Shown here: piece after piece, positions 12,335-24,552 of the stretch | Layout of the letters: the number at the start of each line of letters is the position of its first letter | Numbering within the stretch: position 1 is the stretch's first letter | Program-made: the position numbers and the translations under genes | Assembly: GCA_963930655.1 (NCBI GenBank) | Contig: OZ005612.1 | Span: forward strand, 1,369,001 to 1,433,000 | From: Myrica gale | Taxonomy: Eukaryota > Streptophyta > Magnoliopsida > Fagales > Myricaceae | Length of the DNA: 64,000 nt | Direction of reading: 5' to 3' | The notes under the pieces: generated by a model | The model's input: the letters and a program-made list of their open reading frames with translations, nothing else | Told to the model about the DNA's origin: nothing | Databases searched by the model: none

Positions 12335-14241
12335 AGAGAGAGAGAGAGATGGCGTGAGATTGAATAGAAAATAGAAGGTATAAATTAGGAGAATTAGATC
12401 AGAATTCAGATAAGATGGATAGTCGAAGTTCGTGCACACGTCCTTTGGGGGGTTACATTTTCGGTGAAATCTACTAAATGCATATTTAATTAGGGAACCA
12501 CTAGTACCAATCACAGAAGAGTGTACGTTGCATAATTAGTATTCATTACTGCTTTCAGATGTTTTCAGATTGGTTTCACACATATCCCCATTATATATAT
12601 ATATATATATATGACATGCATGCATGCATGCCAAAAAATATTCTAAATATTTCGAATATCACGTTATATATATAATTTCCCTAATAAATTATCCGTCATT
12701 TAATACTTCCACATAAGCAATTCAAACCATCTAACATCTTTTGTCATACCATTTACCTCAGAAATATTTACTTTTATTTTTGGGTTTCAAATTCGGACTT
12801 TTTTTTTAAAAAAAAAATGCTATACTTCAACAGTTCAACATATTATAGTTAGGTTTAATTTATTCTTTTTAAAAACATTTATTCCACTAGTATGCAAGCA
12901 TCCTAAGGTTGGCATATGCATGATGCATTACTGCACATACGCACATATATATATGCATGCATGCCGAGAGATATTATGATTAGAACTAGAGATTACAAAA
13001 ACAATTATCAAGGTAAATTAATGCATAGATTCGCATAAAAATGAATTAATTATGATACAAATGTACATGATCAGTTCACTTACCATCTTCACTATCTTTG
13101 TCAAATTTAACTCCGTTTTAGGGTTATCTAGTTAAGCATTAATATTTAACGGAGCCGGAGGAAGCCGTCATAAGCTGCCATTGGTGATCCATTATTCCTC
13201 CCTACTATCTTGATCACTTTGTACACTATGAAATTTGATGGACGATGGCGGCTACTAAAACGGTAGAAAAGAATGTCGTACTTTAATTGATCGGTGTTTC
13301 AATATGCAAGTCATTATAATCTGTAACGTAAGTAACATATATATGATTGGATCATATGAGTAATTAATTAATCTTGGTTATATTGGTGATCAATTTCCCC
13401 ATAAAAGGAAAAAGAAAACCAAAATTGTCTTGGTGAGTGAGAGACTAAGGAAGGCCGGCCTTATTGAATATTCTGAAGATAATGACAACGATATGTCAAA
13501 AGGTCGGTTTTTGAATTATACTTATATATAATATGTGGCCTTTCTCTTGGCAAGGCCTAATCATGGTTATTCATACTTACGGTGTATATAATGTATGAGC
13601 TGCCACGAAAGGATTAATTAGGTACAAGTTAGGCCCTTCTTCCACCAATTCATTGATGCATCCTCGCAAATTTATTGTCTTTGAAAGGAATCAAGATCTT
13701 TTTTCAATTATACTATCGTAGTCTAATTCGGAGATAAATAGATACAACATATGGGTCTCATAATATTCAATATCTCCTGTATTAATTACTGCACAGTGGA
13801 GACCCATTATGTGACTCATGTATTGTGTTTATCTCTCTCAGAATTTAACCATCTGATTCGAACGGTGAATTGGAGATGATCTCTATCTTTTAGAAAGAGA
13901 TAGACACAAGTATGAGTCCTACATTAGCATCTGTATTAATTGTCGTGCGCAGTATGAATCATACAACATTCAATGTATATTGGTATTTCTCTATGAATCA
14001 GCACATTCATTTTAGAAAGCAAGTTAAGTGTATCATGATCTCCATTTCAAAGTTTTAATGAAGATAACGTCTCGTGCGGTGTTAACCGGTAAGTCGTTAT
14101 TCGTCCGAGTACATGCAAGTTAAAACTCGAAGGGGATGCCAAGAAAGAAAAAAACTCGAAGGAGATGTTGACAAATTGGTATGTGAAAATTAGATAAGAA
14201 AAGAAATGATCAATATAGAGCCCAAGTCCATCAAAAATTCA

Positions 14242-15012
14242 GGATCAATAAGGCCCATGTTTGGATTTTGGGCTGATTAGGCCCAAGTTAAAGGCCACCC
14301 AAGGAGAATGCTCGATTCGGCAAGGCGCGTCTGCAGGCAGCCCAAGGAGATCTGTGCACACGCGATAGAATCCCGCAATCATTCTCAATGTTCTGTCAAT
14401 GGGGACCCATCCCATTCGCACCAATCACGGCACTGATTTTTTTTTATAAAATCTGACTAAATGAGTAAGATCTGGGATAGGCTTGTCTGCGATATCTAGG
14501 ATCAATAAGGCCCATGTTTGGATTTTGGGCTGATTAGGCCCAAGTTAAAGGCCACCCAAGGAGAATGCTCGATTCGGCAAGGCGCGTCTGCAGGCAGCCC
14601 AAGGAGATCTGTGCACACGCGATAGAATCCCGCAATCATTCTCAATGTTCTGTCAATGGGGACCCATCCCATTCGCACCAATCACGGCACTGATTTTTTT
14701 TTATAAAATCTGACTAAATGAGTAAGATCTGGGATAGGCTTGTCTGCGATATCTAGGATCAATAAGGCCCATGTTTGGATTTTGGGCTGATTAGGCCCAA
14801 GTTAAAGGCCACCCAAGGAGAATGCTCGATTCGGCAAGGCGCGTCTGCAGGCAGCCCAAGGAGATCTGTGCACACGCGATAGAATCCCGCAATCATTCTC
14901 AATGTTCTGTCAATGGGGACCCATCCCATTCGCACCAATCACGGCACTGATTTTTTTTTATAAAATCTGACTAAATGAGTAAGATCTGGGATAGGCTTGT
15001 CTGCGATACCTA
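14242..15012. repeat. Three tandem copies of a 257-bp unit
   Basis: Copies start at 14242, 14499 and 14756. Copies 1 and 2 read identically by eye; copy 3 differs only near its end (GATACC for GATATC). Each unit is GC-richer than its surroundings. Each carries several TGGGCY (site II) motifs on one strand or the other: AAGGCCCATG, TTGGGCTGA, TTAGGCCCAAG and CAGCCCAAG. Each also has CCAAT and a TTTTTTTTTATAAAA run. No open frame crosses the unit, so it looks like a triplicated promoter-like segment. Confidence 0.92.
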
Positions 15013-15515
15013 GGATACTGTACGAAGAGCAATTAAGAGGCTGGTGACGCGGAGGTAAGGCCCACCAATTTCTTCATGTGAGAAATGCTGGCCCTACATT
15101 AATCCCAGAGCGGAATGCCCAATATTTCCTTAAGAGAGAATGTGGGTGCAATTCTCTCTCGCTCCTAATTGTAACCGAATTGCAGGGAATCATCCGCAAA
15201 TCTTGGATTCAAAAAGCTTAAAAGCATTCTACCCCAATTTTAAACCTTCTCTTTTCTGGTGGGCCCTTATTTAGCTTCTGTTGCTTTTTAGCAGGATTCA
15301 CGTCCTCTTGAGATTCTTTTTCTATCCTATCTATCTCTTTCTCTCTCTTTTTTTCTTTTTTTTTTAATGGGCAATTGGAAGTAATCTAATTAGATTGATA
15401 AAAAAATTATTAGAATTTAGAAAAAATTTATTAAAGCTTATAAAAAGTTATTAGAATTTATATATAAAAAAAAGTATAGCAGTAAGTGAAAAAGTGATTG
15501 TGATTAAAAAAATTT

Positions 15516-15686
15516 GGACATGTTTATTTGTCGGGCCCAAAATTTTCAATAAAACAAAATATTTCAAAATTTCTAACTTTACACATACAGTTCAAACTTT
15601 TCACAAACTTCAATAAACTTTAACATTCAAAAGATTCTCAAAATTTTAAAAATATTCTCCAAAATTTCGATAAACAAACGTACCCT
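15516..15686. mobile_element. AT-rich MITE, family A copy 1
   Basis: Inverted ends: left ACATGTTTATTTGTCGGGCC, right (other strand) GTACGTTTGTTTATCGAAAT. The core repeats AAATTTC and CAAACTT words. Similar elements lie at about 37663-37828 and 46613-46796. No clean target-site duplication was found, so the ends are approximate. Confidence 0.55.
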
Positions 15687-16507
15687 TTGTGTGCATCCAA
15701 ATTCAGCAGCATTGGCAAATTTTGAATCTCTTTTACTTTATTATTGGTAAATGTGTGTTTTATATGTGATGCTCCCAAATTCTTTAATCCAAGTGGATGT
15801 GAATCATATAATATTTGTTTTAATTAAGTCTCAATTGAACCATCTACTTAGATTCATTTGTGATAGTTCCAATTATTATTAGAATTATATGGAGTAGAAC
15901 CAATTAGAATTGATAAACAAAGCTAAAAGTAAGATGTGGACCATATGGATCAGGGATCATGAAATTAAATATCTTTAATTTTTTTCAAATTTTATATAAA
16001 AATATATAAAATTCTAATCTACCTATGTGCTGACAATTCTATACAAAAACCCTTAAAAATCTTTCCAATTTTTTATAAAGGGAAAAATGCTCCGTATATC
16101 CCTGGGGTATGACCCTTTCCCAATTTAGTCCTTAGGGTATGAATTTCCCTTAACAAATCTCTGGGGTTTGGCCCTATTCTCCGAATAGTCCTGCCGTCAA
16201 CTAAATGGACGGAAATGCACACGTGGCTGACGGCGCACACGTGGAAACTGACAGCTCGATTACCAACCAATCGCAGTGCGACACGTGTCAGTGAATAAAA
16301 AACAAAAGATTTTTTTTTTAAAAATCAAAAATTAATAAAAAAACTATTTTTTATTATTAAAAAAAACACTCTTCTCTCACTCCCTCACCATCTACGCTAC
16401 TGATTCTTTCTCCATTTCTATCTCTCTCCACCCATCAACCTTCTCCTTCTTTTGGAATCGTCCAGGCTCCATTTCCATCTCTCTCCACCCATCAACCCAT
16501 AAGCCTT

Positions 16508-16735
16508 GTGGTCAAAAGGCTGGAGTGGAAATTTAGAGGGAATGAGAAAATCTACGTCGGAGGCATTGAAGTGGAATTCTTCTGGGATGTGTTCAATTGG
16601 GTCAATGATAACGATACTCATAATTGTCACGACAATAGCAGTGCTCATGGAAATGGGCATGGTGTGTTTGTGTTTCAAGTTGGGGATGGTGGGGTGTGGC
16701 CAGAAATGGTAGGTCCGGAGAAGAGGTTGATGAGG
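16508..16735 (+). pseudogene. Captured DUF868 gene fragment
   Basis: On the + strand the frame reads LEWKFRGNEKIYVGGIEVEF, then FWDVFNWV, and later GVFVFQVGDGGVWPEM. This is the conserved core of the plant DUF868 family (WKFRGN ... FWDV ... VFxF). The parent's N- and C-terminal parts are absent. The open frame from 16508 continues to 16969 through sequence antisense to the captured ABCG piece, giving a potential 153-residue chimera. Whether it is transcribed cannot be told from sequence. Confidence 0.75.
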
Positions 16736-17090
16736 AAGAGTATGTCTTCTTCGTCAGGGTCCGGCACAATGTCGTCGATGATACAGTTGCCACCGTCGAC
16801 GAGCTATCGAGGCCTGAAGTGGGCTCGTCGAGAAGTAACACTGCAGGAACGCTTGAGAGGGGAAGAATTGAGAAGAAGAGTGCCATTTGTGGGTGAAGTT
16901 CGGGCAGCTAGAATGTCTAGAAGCGTGGATTTTCCAGCACCGCTGGGGCCAACAATCGCCAAGATTTGAGAGGGATAGGCAGTCAGAGAGACATCACGGA
17001 GGATGTAAGTGGGAGGGGTTGTGGTGTAGGGTTTGAAGAGGAAGATCAGTGGCGCAATGGTTGTGGAGGGCGGCCAAAATACCCACCGGC
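16736..17090 (-). pseudogene. Captured ABCG half-transporter fragment
   Basis: The minus strand reads YILRDVSLTAYPSQILAIVG with the Walker A motif GPSGAGKST, then LLDILAARTSPTNGTLLLNS. It then passes in a shifted frame to a Walker B/D-loop region, LLLDEPTSGLDS. These are ABCG (WBC) nucleotide-binding-domain motifs. The roughly 90 residues normally between them, including the ABC signature, are missing, so the piece was internally deleted and shifted. It cannot encode a working ATPase. Confidence 0.85.
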
Positions 17091-17415
17091 CGGTGGTCTG
17101 TTCACCCTTCCTCTTTTTTTTTTTTAAATAATAAAAAATAGTTTTTTTATTAATTTTTGATTTTTTTAAAAAAAAATCTTTTATTTTTTATTCACTGACA
17201 CGTGTCGCACTGCGATTGGTTGGTAATCGAGCTGTCAGTTTCCACGTGTGCGTCGTCAGCCACGTGTGCATTTCCGTCCATTTAGTTGACGGCAGGACTA
17301 TTCGGGGAATAGGGTCAAACCTCAGGGATTTGTTAAGGAAAATTCATACCCTAAGGACTAAATTGAGAAAGGGTCATACCCCAGAGACGTACGGAGTATT
17401 TTTCCCTTTTATAAA

Positions 17416-19374
17416 ACAAACATCGATCGGTGCCTTTCAAGGGCGGTGCACGCCTACTAAAGAGCGCGTGGTGGGACTACAGTACTAGATGATAAATCGC
17501 ATTAAATCAAGCGGTACCCAATTAGCTTCCCCCGTAATTACTGGGAAAGGAGAGGAAGATGGGGACCCAATAAGGTAGTGGCGTTGAAGTACTAAATACA
17601 GATCATTACTTTATTCAAAAAATAAAATAGAGCATTACTTTAATCTACAGGAGTAAATATAAACATATATTATACTGCAATAGTCCTCATTACTGCCCTA
17701 ATATATATTTTATATATATATATATTCCTTTATACAATTTGAGTCTAAAAAATTCCAATCAAATACATATTCAATTGTAGATTTCATAACTAAAGTTGTT
17801 GATCCTCTTATTATAGTTTTTTCCTTTTTCTTCAGTGTTGGGTTTCTCAAACTTCACGGCCTATACCTACATGTGTTATTGAGGACCCACCAAGCCAGCG
17901 GACAGAATTAATCGTCCATTGAGTCCCTCTACAACCAATGGACACCCAATAAATGGATGAGGTGCTGAAGAACGAAACCCTGTTATTGTTTGTTTCCGAG
18001 TTAGCAAACAATGTCTAATGTAGCTCAGGTACAAACAACCAGAAGGGGTGGAGCCACCGTACCAAAAAAGAATAGAAAAGTCCCACTACTAATGGCAACG
18101 ATTAGATAACTGAGCTTGGAATAAGACCAGTTTTTTGCGTAGAAAAAAAAAATGGCTAATACCAGTTTTTGCTTCCAAAAGGAGGCTGGAGCAGACTTTT
18201 GGCTGTCTTAAAAATCAAACCTCCAGATTCCCTACCTATACCAACGTGCTCACCACCTTGATGCTTGTTCCTCTTTTCTTCAACTATCTCTGCAAGTCTT
18301 TGCTTTTTTGTTCCTTACATCCTATAGGCACAATTTAAAGTTGTCGTTTTCCTTGGTTAGTCAAAATCTCGTACCAAACCACATTAGTCACTGTCGTCAG
18401 AGTGGCTTATCTATGTACTGCGACTCTTCTGGACGCCTTCACCATTTGGGTTTCACATTCGGTCCTCAAAGTTTGAAATTTTGAAGTGGGTTTGTGTTCT
18501 TTTTTGAACTGGAAGTGGGTTTTGTCTTTCAGTCTGGAGGTGTGATAGTTGTAAGCAGCACCAGGTTAGTCTCTTCATTTTTCGCTTACGCCCCTGGTTG
18601 TCATTTGGTTTATCTCTGGTTGGTTCTGGGAACCAAGAGAAAAGGGGAAGGGATTAACCCAAGAGAACAACAGACTTCACTCAGCTGATCCTAATACACG
18701 ACTCTTTCATTTTTTACATAAGATTTTATTTTCCTTACCTCAAGTATCTCAGCAATTGAAAAGAGGCTTCTCAAATTTTACAGCTTTTGGTGTTTTTAAG
18801 GTTTGGTTGTCATGTCCTTTAATCTTTATGTTGGTTTCTTTTTCAAAATTTAATAAAATGTGAGTATTTTTGAAGTTCCAGACAAAATGCGCTTTTTGCG
18901 ATGTTAAGGAATATCAGTGTTTAGTTTATTAGTCTCTTCATTTTCCTGTCTGCGATAATTGCAGAAGTATGGCAAAGCACTACCTGTTTTATGCTGTTGG
19001 ATTATCTTCTTTTTATCTCAGATACAGCAAAATGTTATATTAAAATAAAGGCTTCCGTTATTTTATTGGTCGCGAGCTGTGACTCTGTCTCAACCCCATA
19101 GACACATTCGTTGTTGTTAGCATTGTTCTTACGGGTTTTTGTAAGTCCTTTTCTCAGGTTTTTTATGCTCTTTTGTCGTTGAGCTCTTGGAAAAAATAAG
19201 GTCTGGCTTGTGAAAATTGAGAAACGATAATTTGTTGACTACAAAACGGGACTGTTTCTCTTATAGCTCTTTCTGTTCCCTTTGCTCATTATTATCATTT
19301 TTTCTTTATGTTGTTCTAAATTGGCCATCTTGGTTGTTGCAGGATAAGTTATCCTGACTTCCGATTTCTCTTTC
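17416..19374. other. Upstream region and 5' UTR of the ABI-like gene
   Basis: AT-rich flank to about 18100, then sequence likely to hold the promoter and leader. A 5' UTR intron is suggested by a donor at about 18565 (CACCAG followed by GTTAGT) and an acceptor at about 19342 (TTGTTGCAG), just before the ATG at 19375. No other coding region was seen. Confidence 0.45.
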
Positions 19375-22300
19375 ATGGGGACGATGACTACATCTTCTAC
19401 TCTGCTGGTCCCTCATGAAGCATCTAATTTTGATGAGGTTTCCATGCAGCAGAGCTTGCTTTTCTCTGATAGTCTCAAGGTATTAATTTTTTTTAGTAAT
19501 CAGGCCTGCAAATTAATTCCATTTGAGCTTTATGGTCTTTCTCAAAATTTCAAATATTCTCTTTCTTGTCAAAGATTGAATTTTAGGTGCACCCGTTTAG
19601 TTTATTAAGGTAATTGAATTTGCAGCAGTAAGCTAGGCCTTGCGAGAAATATGAACTTTATGTCTTAGGCTTCTTAAACTTTTACTTTTGCAACTCTGTT
19701 TCTCATTTCACATGGTTATTCAGGATCTGAAAAATTTGAGGACACAATTATACTCGGCAGCAGAGTATTTTGAACTATCGTACACCAATGATGACCAAAA
19801 ACAGATGTGAGTTATCTCATTCATTACTGCTGGTGTTTTAAATTGAATTCCCTTTCTTTTATTACATGTTGATATCTCTTCTGAAGAAACTATCCTGTAT
19901 GCGTGCAGAGTGGTGGAGACATTAAAAGATTATGCCATTAAAGCGCTTGTGAATACTGTGGACCATTTGGGTTCTGTTACATATAAGGTTAATGATCTCT
20001 TGGATGAGAAGGTTGATGAAGTTTCTGGAACAGAGCTCCGTGTATCTTGCATTGAACAGGTGAGATTGGATTATTTCCTTTATCAGAGAAAAAACCTTAC
20101 ACAAACATTTATTGTAGGGCTGCTTGTTCGCAGTTATTAAGTAAAGACCTATGTGTTGAGTTTATCTTGAACAAGCTGGTAATGATGATATTTGATTTTG
20201 AAAGCCGAGTGAAATTTGTTTTGCTGCACCTCAGTGGAAGATAAATTGTCTCTCATCATCTATAGAGAAGACTTTGCAAGTCAGTTCTCTTCTTTTATTG
20301 CCTACTTCAACGACTCCCTAGTAAAGGAAATAATGGTATAAAGGCAGTTCCTAGTTTTGGAAGTTCATACTAATTCAATCATTGAGTTTGGAATATCGAA
20401 ATGAGAAAACATCGAAGTCACACTAAGTTCAAAATAGGATCCCGAGCATCAGATGAGATGTGTTTTAGTTGGGTGAGGCCTTATATTTAGCAATAAGCTG
20501 TTTGCTTTGAGTGATTCTCGTTTATTACGTATCTAGAGATACTGAAGAAGTTTTTAATCAAGTGGCTTTCACACCACATAATGAGAAGCGACATATCCCA
20601 TCAAACATATAAGTTATCTGGATGTTCTACTTCCCTAACTGCTTTAAGAAGTTGCTAACCTGTTATATGCTTGGCAATCTGAAACAGAAGTTGAATTATC
20701 TGTAAATACGAACCCTTTATGTTTCCTTCAGTAGACTCAAGGGGAGAACCCCATGTAAGGATTTACATGGTTTGAAGTAACCATTTTCACTTGTGGAGAA
20801 TGAAAGAGAGAGTTGTTTTTGAGTGTTTGTGGCTGAAAGGCATTTAACCCAAGATGGTACAGAATGGCAATGACCCCTTCAAAAGAGTTCAGCTCATTTT
20901 ACTCAGTAGAGATGTGCGTCATATAAATGCCATAAATTGATCAGTTTGAGATGTTGTCCTACTTAAAGTTCAGCCTGCATACGCTGAAGGCGAAGTAAAC
21001 CTGTCTGCAAATAGTCGAATCCATTGTCCTAAGTTAAATATGGCTAATAAACTTGTTCTTTTTTAAAATTTTACTCCATGCCACTAAAATTGAGGCTGAT
21101 TTTGACCTAGATAGGATGTCTGTAACAAACGGCCTTACTATTATTTCTGGATATCAGGTCTCTCAGCTGGTTCTCATACCCAAACATTGCTAGCATTCTC
21201 AAATGTAGGATTTGACAGACCGATTATGGATGCCCAAAAATATGCCATGTACAAACCAGTTAGAAGCAATCTTTATATCCGACCTCAATACTGCCATTAT
21301 GGGACACAAGTGACTCGATGTTTGCACAATAGCAGAACGTAATTGAACTGATGCTGTCACTAGCTACACTTCTCACTCTAATGAAAGCGAACTATATGCG
21401 TGTCACTTACTTTCATCATTACTTTGAATTTGGTTTGTTAGAGATTACGGACATGCCGAGAGTACATTGATCATGAAGGCCTTTCCCAACAATCACTGGT
21501 GATAAATACTCCAAAGTACCACAAGCGGTACATCTTGCCAGGCAAATATAGACTCCCTCGTTTTTCATTTTGATATATATACTGCAAATCTCTGCTCCTT
21601 TTTTGGTTTCTTATCAGTTTAATAAAATTGTTTGTCGATCCTTACTATTCCGAACTCACTCAGTTGGGGAGACCATGCACGGTGCCAACCGTACAAAATC
21701 AAAATACCAGGGTTGCAGCCTAGATGATGAAGATGACTGGCATCAGTTTAGAAATGGTAGGTGTGCTTTACGATCTGTTTTGCTCTATATCATGTATTAT
21801 GGGAAAGATGTTATCATAATCTAATTCTTCTAACCTGATTGATTTCCCAAAGCTGTTCGAGCTACAATAAGGGAAACCCCTACATCTACAATCTCGACGC
21901 CTACAATCAGGTATATAATGATGTTGTATTATCATGTGCATTAATGGATAACCTTGGTCTGTTTTGTTACGAAGATCATGATTGTATGCACTATGTTTCA
22001 TGCAGTAGAGGGCGTTCTCCTTCACCTTCTCCACGACCTCCCCAACGATCTGCAATTTTTTCCTTCACTGCTACCATGCCCAAAAAGGAATTAGGTTTGT
22101 ACACATGGCCATATATATTTACATGTGCTTTCTATTATCATTCCTCTAATGACAATGCCATTAAACAGAGAAGAGGACAGTTTCACCACATCGGTTTCCG
22201 CTTTTACGTTCTGGATCTCTTTCAAGTAGGTCAAAGACTCCAAATTCACTTCCGCCCACCACTGCAAACTCAAGTAGGCCGACCACTCCAAATCCAAAAG

Positions 22301-22685
22301 CTCGACAAAGGGTGAGTAAATGATTATATCGCCTGAATTTTAATTCCGTGACGGTTTAATCCACACTAATATACCATCAACTGACCATCTGATTTTCCAG
22401 CATATAAAAAAGGAAAAAAGAAGTAAGGATTTAAAGTAAAATAATAGTAGCAAAAATTTAAACAAGCAACCTCTTCGTTGAGACTGAAAAGTTGGAATTT
22501 TTTATTCTTACCAGTATCCTTCAGAGCCTCGAAAATCCGCTTCAATGCGATTACCTACAGAAAGAGAAAATGGCAAAGAGGCTGAACAGTACCCTAGCAA
22601 AAGCAAACGCCTCTTGAAAGCCTTGCTCAGCCGACGCAAGTCAAAGAAAGATGACATGCTATACACTTACTTGGATGAATACTGA
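19375..22685 (+). CDS. ABIL: ABI-like protein (ABIL2/ABIL3 type), SCAR/WAVE complex subunit
   Basis: Nine coding exons: 19375-19479, 19724-19806, 19909-20059, 21442-21541, 21664-21756, 21853-21910, 22006-22094, 22169-22311 and 22515-22685, giving 330 residues. The N-terminal half is the helical Abi homology region ([40 protein letters not shown]). Next come [17 protein letters not shown], a linker with [13 protein letters not shown] and [16 protein letters not shown], then a serine/proline-rich tail. It ends in the conserved [20 protein letters not shown] and YTYLDEY. Plant ABIL proteins are Abl-interactor homologues in the SCAR/WAVE complex, which activates ARP2/3 actin branching. The intron after 21541 uses a GC donor (CCAG|GCAAAT); splicing there restores the conserved YILPVGETM junction. 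Which ABIL paralogue this is cannot be settled here. Confidence 0.9.
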
Positions 22686-24008
22686 TAAAGTCCTGGACTG
22701 AAAATGAAGGACATGAGCATGGATACCCGTAGACTATCCCTTTCATTTTGGTCTTTTTGTTTGTACTTTTTGATTCTTCAAGTGCTAGGTTTATACGGGG
22801 AAGTATTTTCTCTTGTTTTCTCCCTTTTTTTTTCAGAACTGCCAAGCAATTCTTTGGTAATATTATATACCTAGTTATATTGTAGTAATGTATTTCATCA
22901 TCTGCGTTTTCTTTTTGTGCAATATGTATAATGTTGAGCACAAACAATATTGTTACTGATAAGGAAAGCTAAACAGTTATTTCGGTTATATCAGAACAGG
23001 TCAGCCTCTGCCTCTCCATGGATGGATTTGATAATAGTTATACGCTGAGTCCATTTTTTTAACGTGTTTGAAGTTTGTATGTGGTAGATTCTTGACTAAA
23101 CGATCATAAAGCTTGGATACTCTTCTAAACAGGTTAAAGCTACAGTTCCTTCTTTAAGCAAGTACCCAGCACCAACAGTGCCCCAATACAATTTATTTCC
23201 CGAAAAGCCACCATTTCGTATTGATTACAGATTCTTCCCCAAGAGGGCAACCTACGTTCATGGAAGCAGGTTTAAAGAACACAAACTGAATTTTTGCCAG
23301 CATTGAATCTATTGACAGCGTCAAGAGACCTGTCCTTGAAGGTGCAACGGCTGAGAGTATAGCGTATTAGATGTTGGCCATAAACCCTGGTTTCACTCCT
23401 CCTCAGCCCCTAAGTTTCGCAGCAGTATTTGCCGGAAAATGCTTGTAATTTGCAACTTGTATCCACACAATGATAAACTCCTGTTCAAAGTCCATATATG
23501 CATCTCATTAAGAACAAGAACACCAACATAAACCTTTTTTTTCCCTCTCTTCGCTTTATACTTCATTGAAAAAAACCAACCAGAAATATAGAATAAGGAG
23601 GATCCACTCCTGAATACACCCAAGGGAAATTAACAAAAAGCTCAAGATCACAGGAAATACTCTCCTAAAAAACAGAGGAGACGGCAGACGAGCAATATTG
23701 TACGCTAAAGAATTGACATTACGGGAAGAGAAAATTCCAGGAATAAAAAGAAGAAAAAAGATGTTTAAAATCAGAATAGATCGGCTCGATCACCCAAGGG
23801 CAGCGACAAGTCTTGCTTGAATGCATCAACCACCACCTGCGAATCACCCTCCGGCACCAGCCTCTTGATACTGTGATGGAGTGCTTGTTGGATGCCAAAC
23901 TGAGCTGCCAGAGCTTCATTCCCTCTCTTCGCTTAATGTTGCTTGATCGTGCCATTGGACATGGCAGATCATACAGGAATCTATCTTTGATTATGCAATT
24001 ATATTACG

Positions 24009-24042
<34 letters not shown>

Positions 24043-24552
24043 TTTATAGTGTCAAGCTCCATGGATGCTGGTGCAGCCAAAAACAGAGCTGAAGTTGGAT
24101 ATGAATTTTCAATTACCAACACAAAATGGTTGGTAGTCATTCTAACCTTAATGCCCTGTCACAGCAATTAAGATGGGGAGACGGCATGAAAACCAAAGAG
24201 AGCAGCATTTTCAGTACGATCTCAGACTCTCAGTGAACTCGCACCACTGTCCACTTATCTCCACCATCCGTCAGCTATTATATTCTGCTTTTTCTTGCTC
24301 TTCTCTTTGGTAAATATGAAATCGTGTATTTGGTATTTGCACATATATTTGAGCAATCTCAGTAGCTGATCATCACTCAGAGTAAAAGAACTAGTACAGC
24401 TTCTCAGGGTGAAATAAACATTTCATAAATCATAATCAAAAAGACAAATTACAGCCTAAGGTTTAAGAAGACATCATAACCACCTAATCTTGATAATTGT
24501 ACAGCTCATCTTAAGGAAACTAGCAAGCCAGTACGTGAATGAAAAATAGATG
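22686..24552. other. Region between the ABI-like and Pcc1 genes
   Basis: Contains the ABI-like 3' UTR. An open stretch at about 23132-23305 (+, KYPAPTVPQYNLFPEKPPFR, then RFFPKRATYVHGSRF) is preceded by an AG. It could be an alternative 3' exon or a relic; I do not recognise it. A CT microsatellite lies at about 24012-24039. No other gene was seen. Confidence 0.4.

Larger units (their letters stand above)
12335..16079. other. Long intergenic region upstream of the RKD gene
   Basis: AT-rich DNA with an (AT)n run near 12593-12612, a 3 x 257-bp tandem array (14242-15012) and one AT-rich MITE (about 15516-15686). No protein-coding exon was recognised. A GA/CT stretch and a TATA-like TTTATACC on the minus strand near 12380 could serve the RKD promoter. 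Confidence 0.6.
16080..17406. mobile_element. Pack-MULE: Mutator-like element carrying DUF868 and ABCG gene fragments
   Basis: The 1327-bp element is bounded by an exact 9-bp duplication TTTTATAAA (16071-16079 and 17407-17415). Its inverted ends of about 285 bp are highly similar, from GGGAAAAATGCTCCG to the complementary GGGAAAAATACTCCG. A 9-bp duplication and long inverted ends define Mutator-like elements. There is no transposase. The middle (about 16370-17110) is GC-rich and made of two host gene pieces, described separately. The similar ends and exact duplication suggest a fairly young insertion. Confidence 0.93.

Noticed and set aside
13720-13960. Possible inverted-repeat element around ATACAACATATGGGTCTC
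   Set aside because: Words such as GAGACCCAT and TTATCTC recur, but I could not define ends or a target duplication.
14242-15012. Possible CRISPR-like array
   Set aside because: The repeats are contiguous 257-bp units with no spacers, in plant nuclear DNA.
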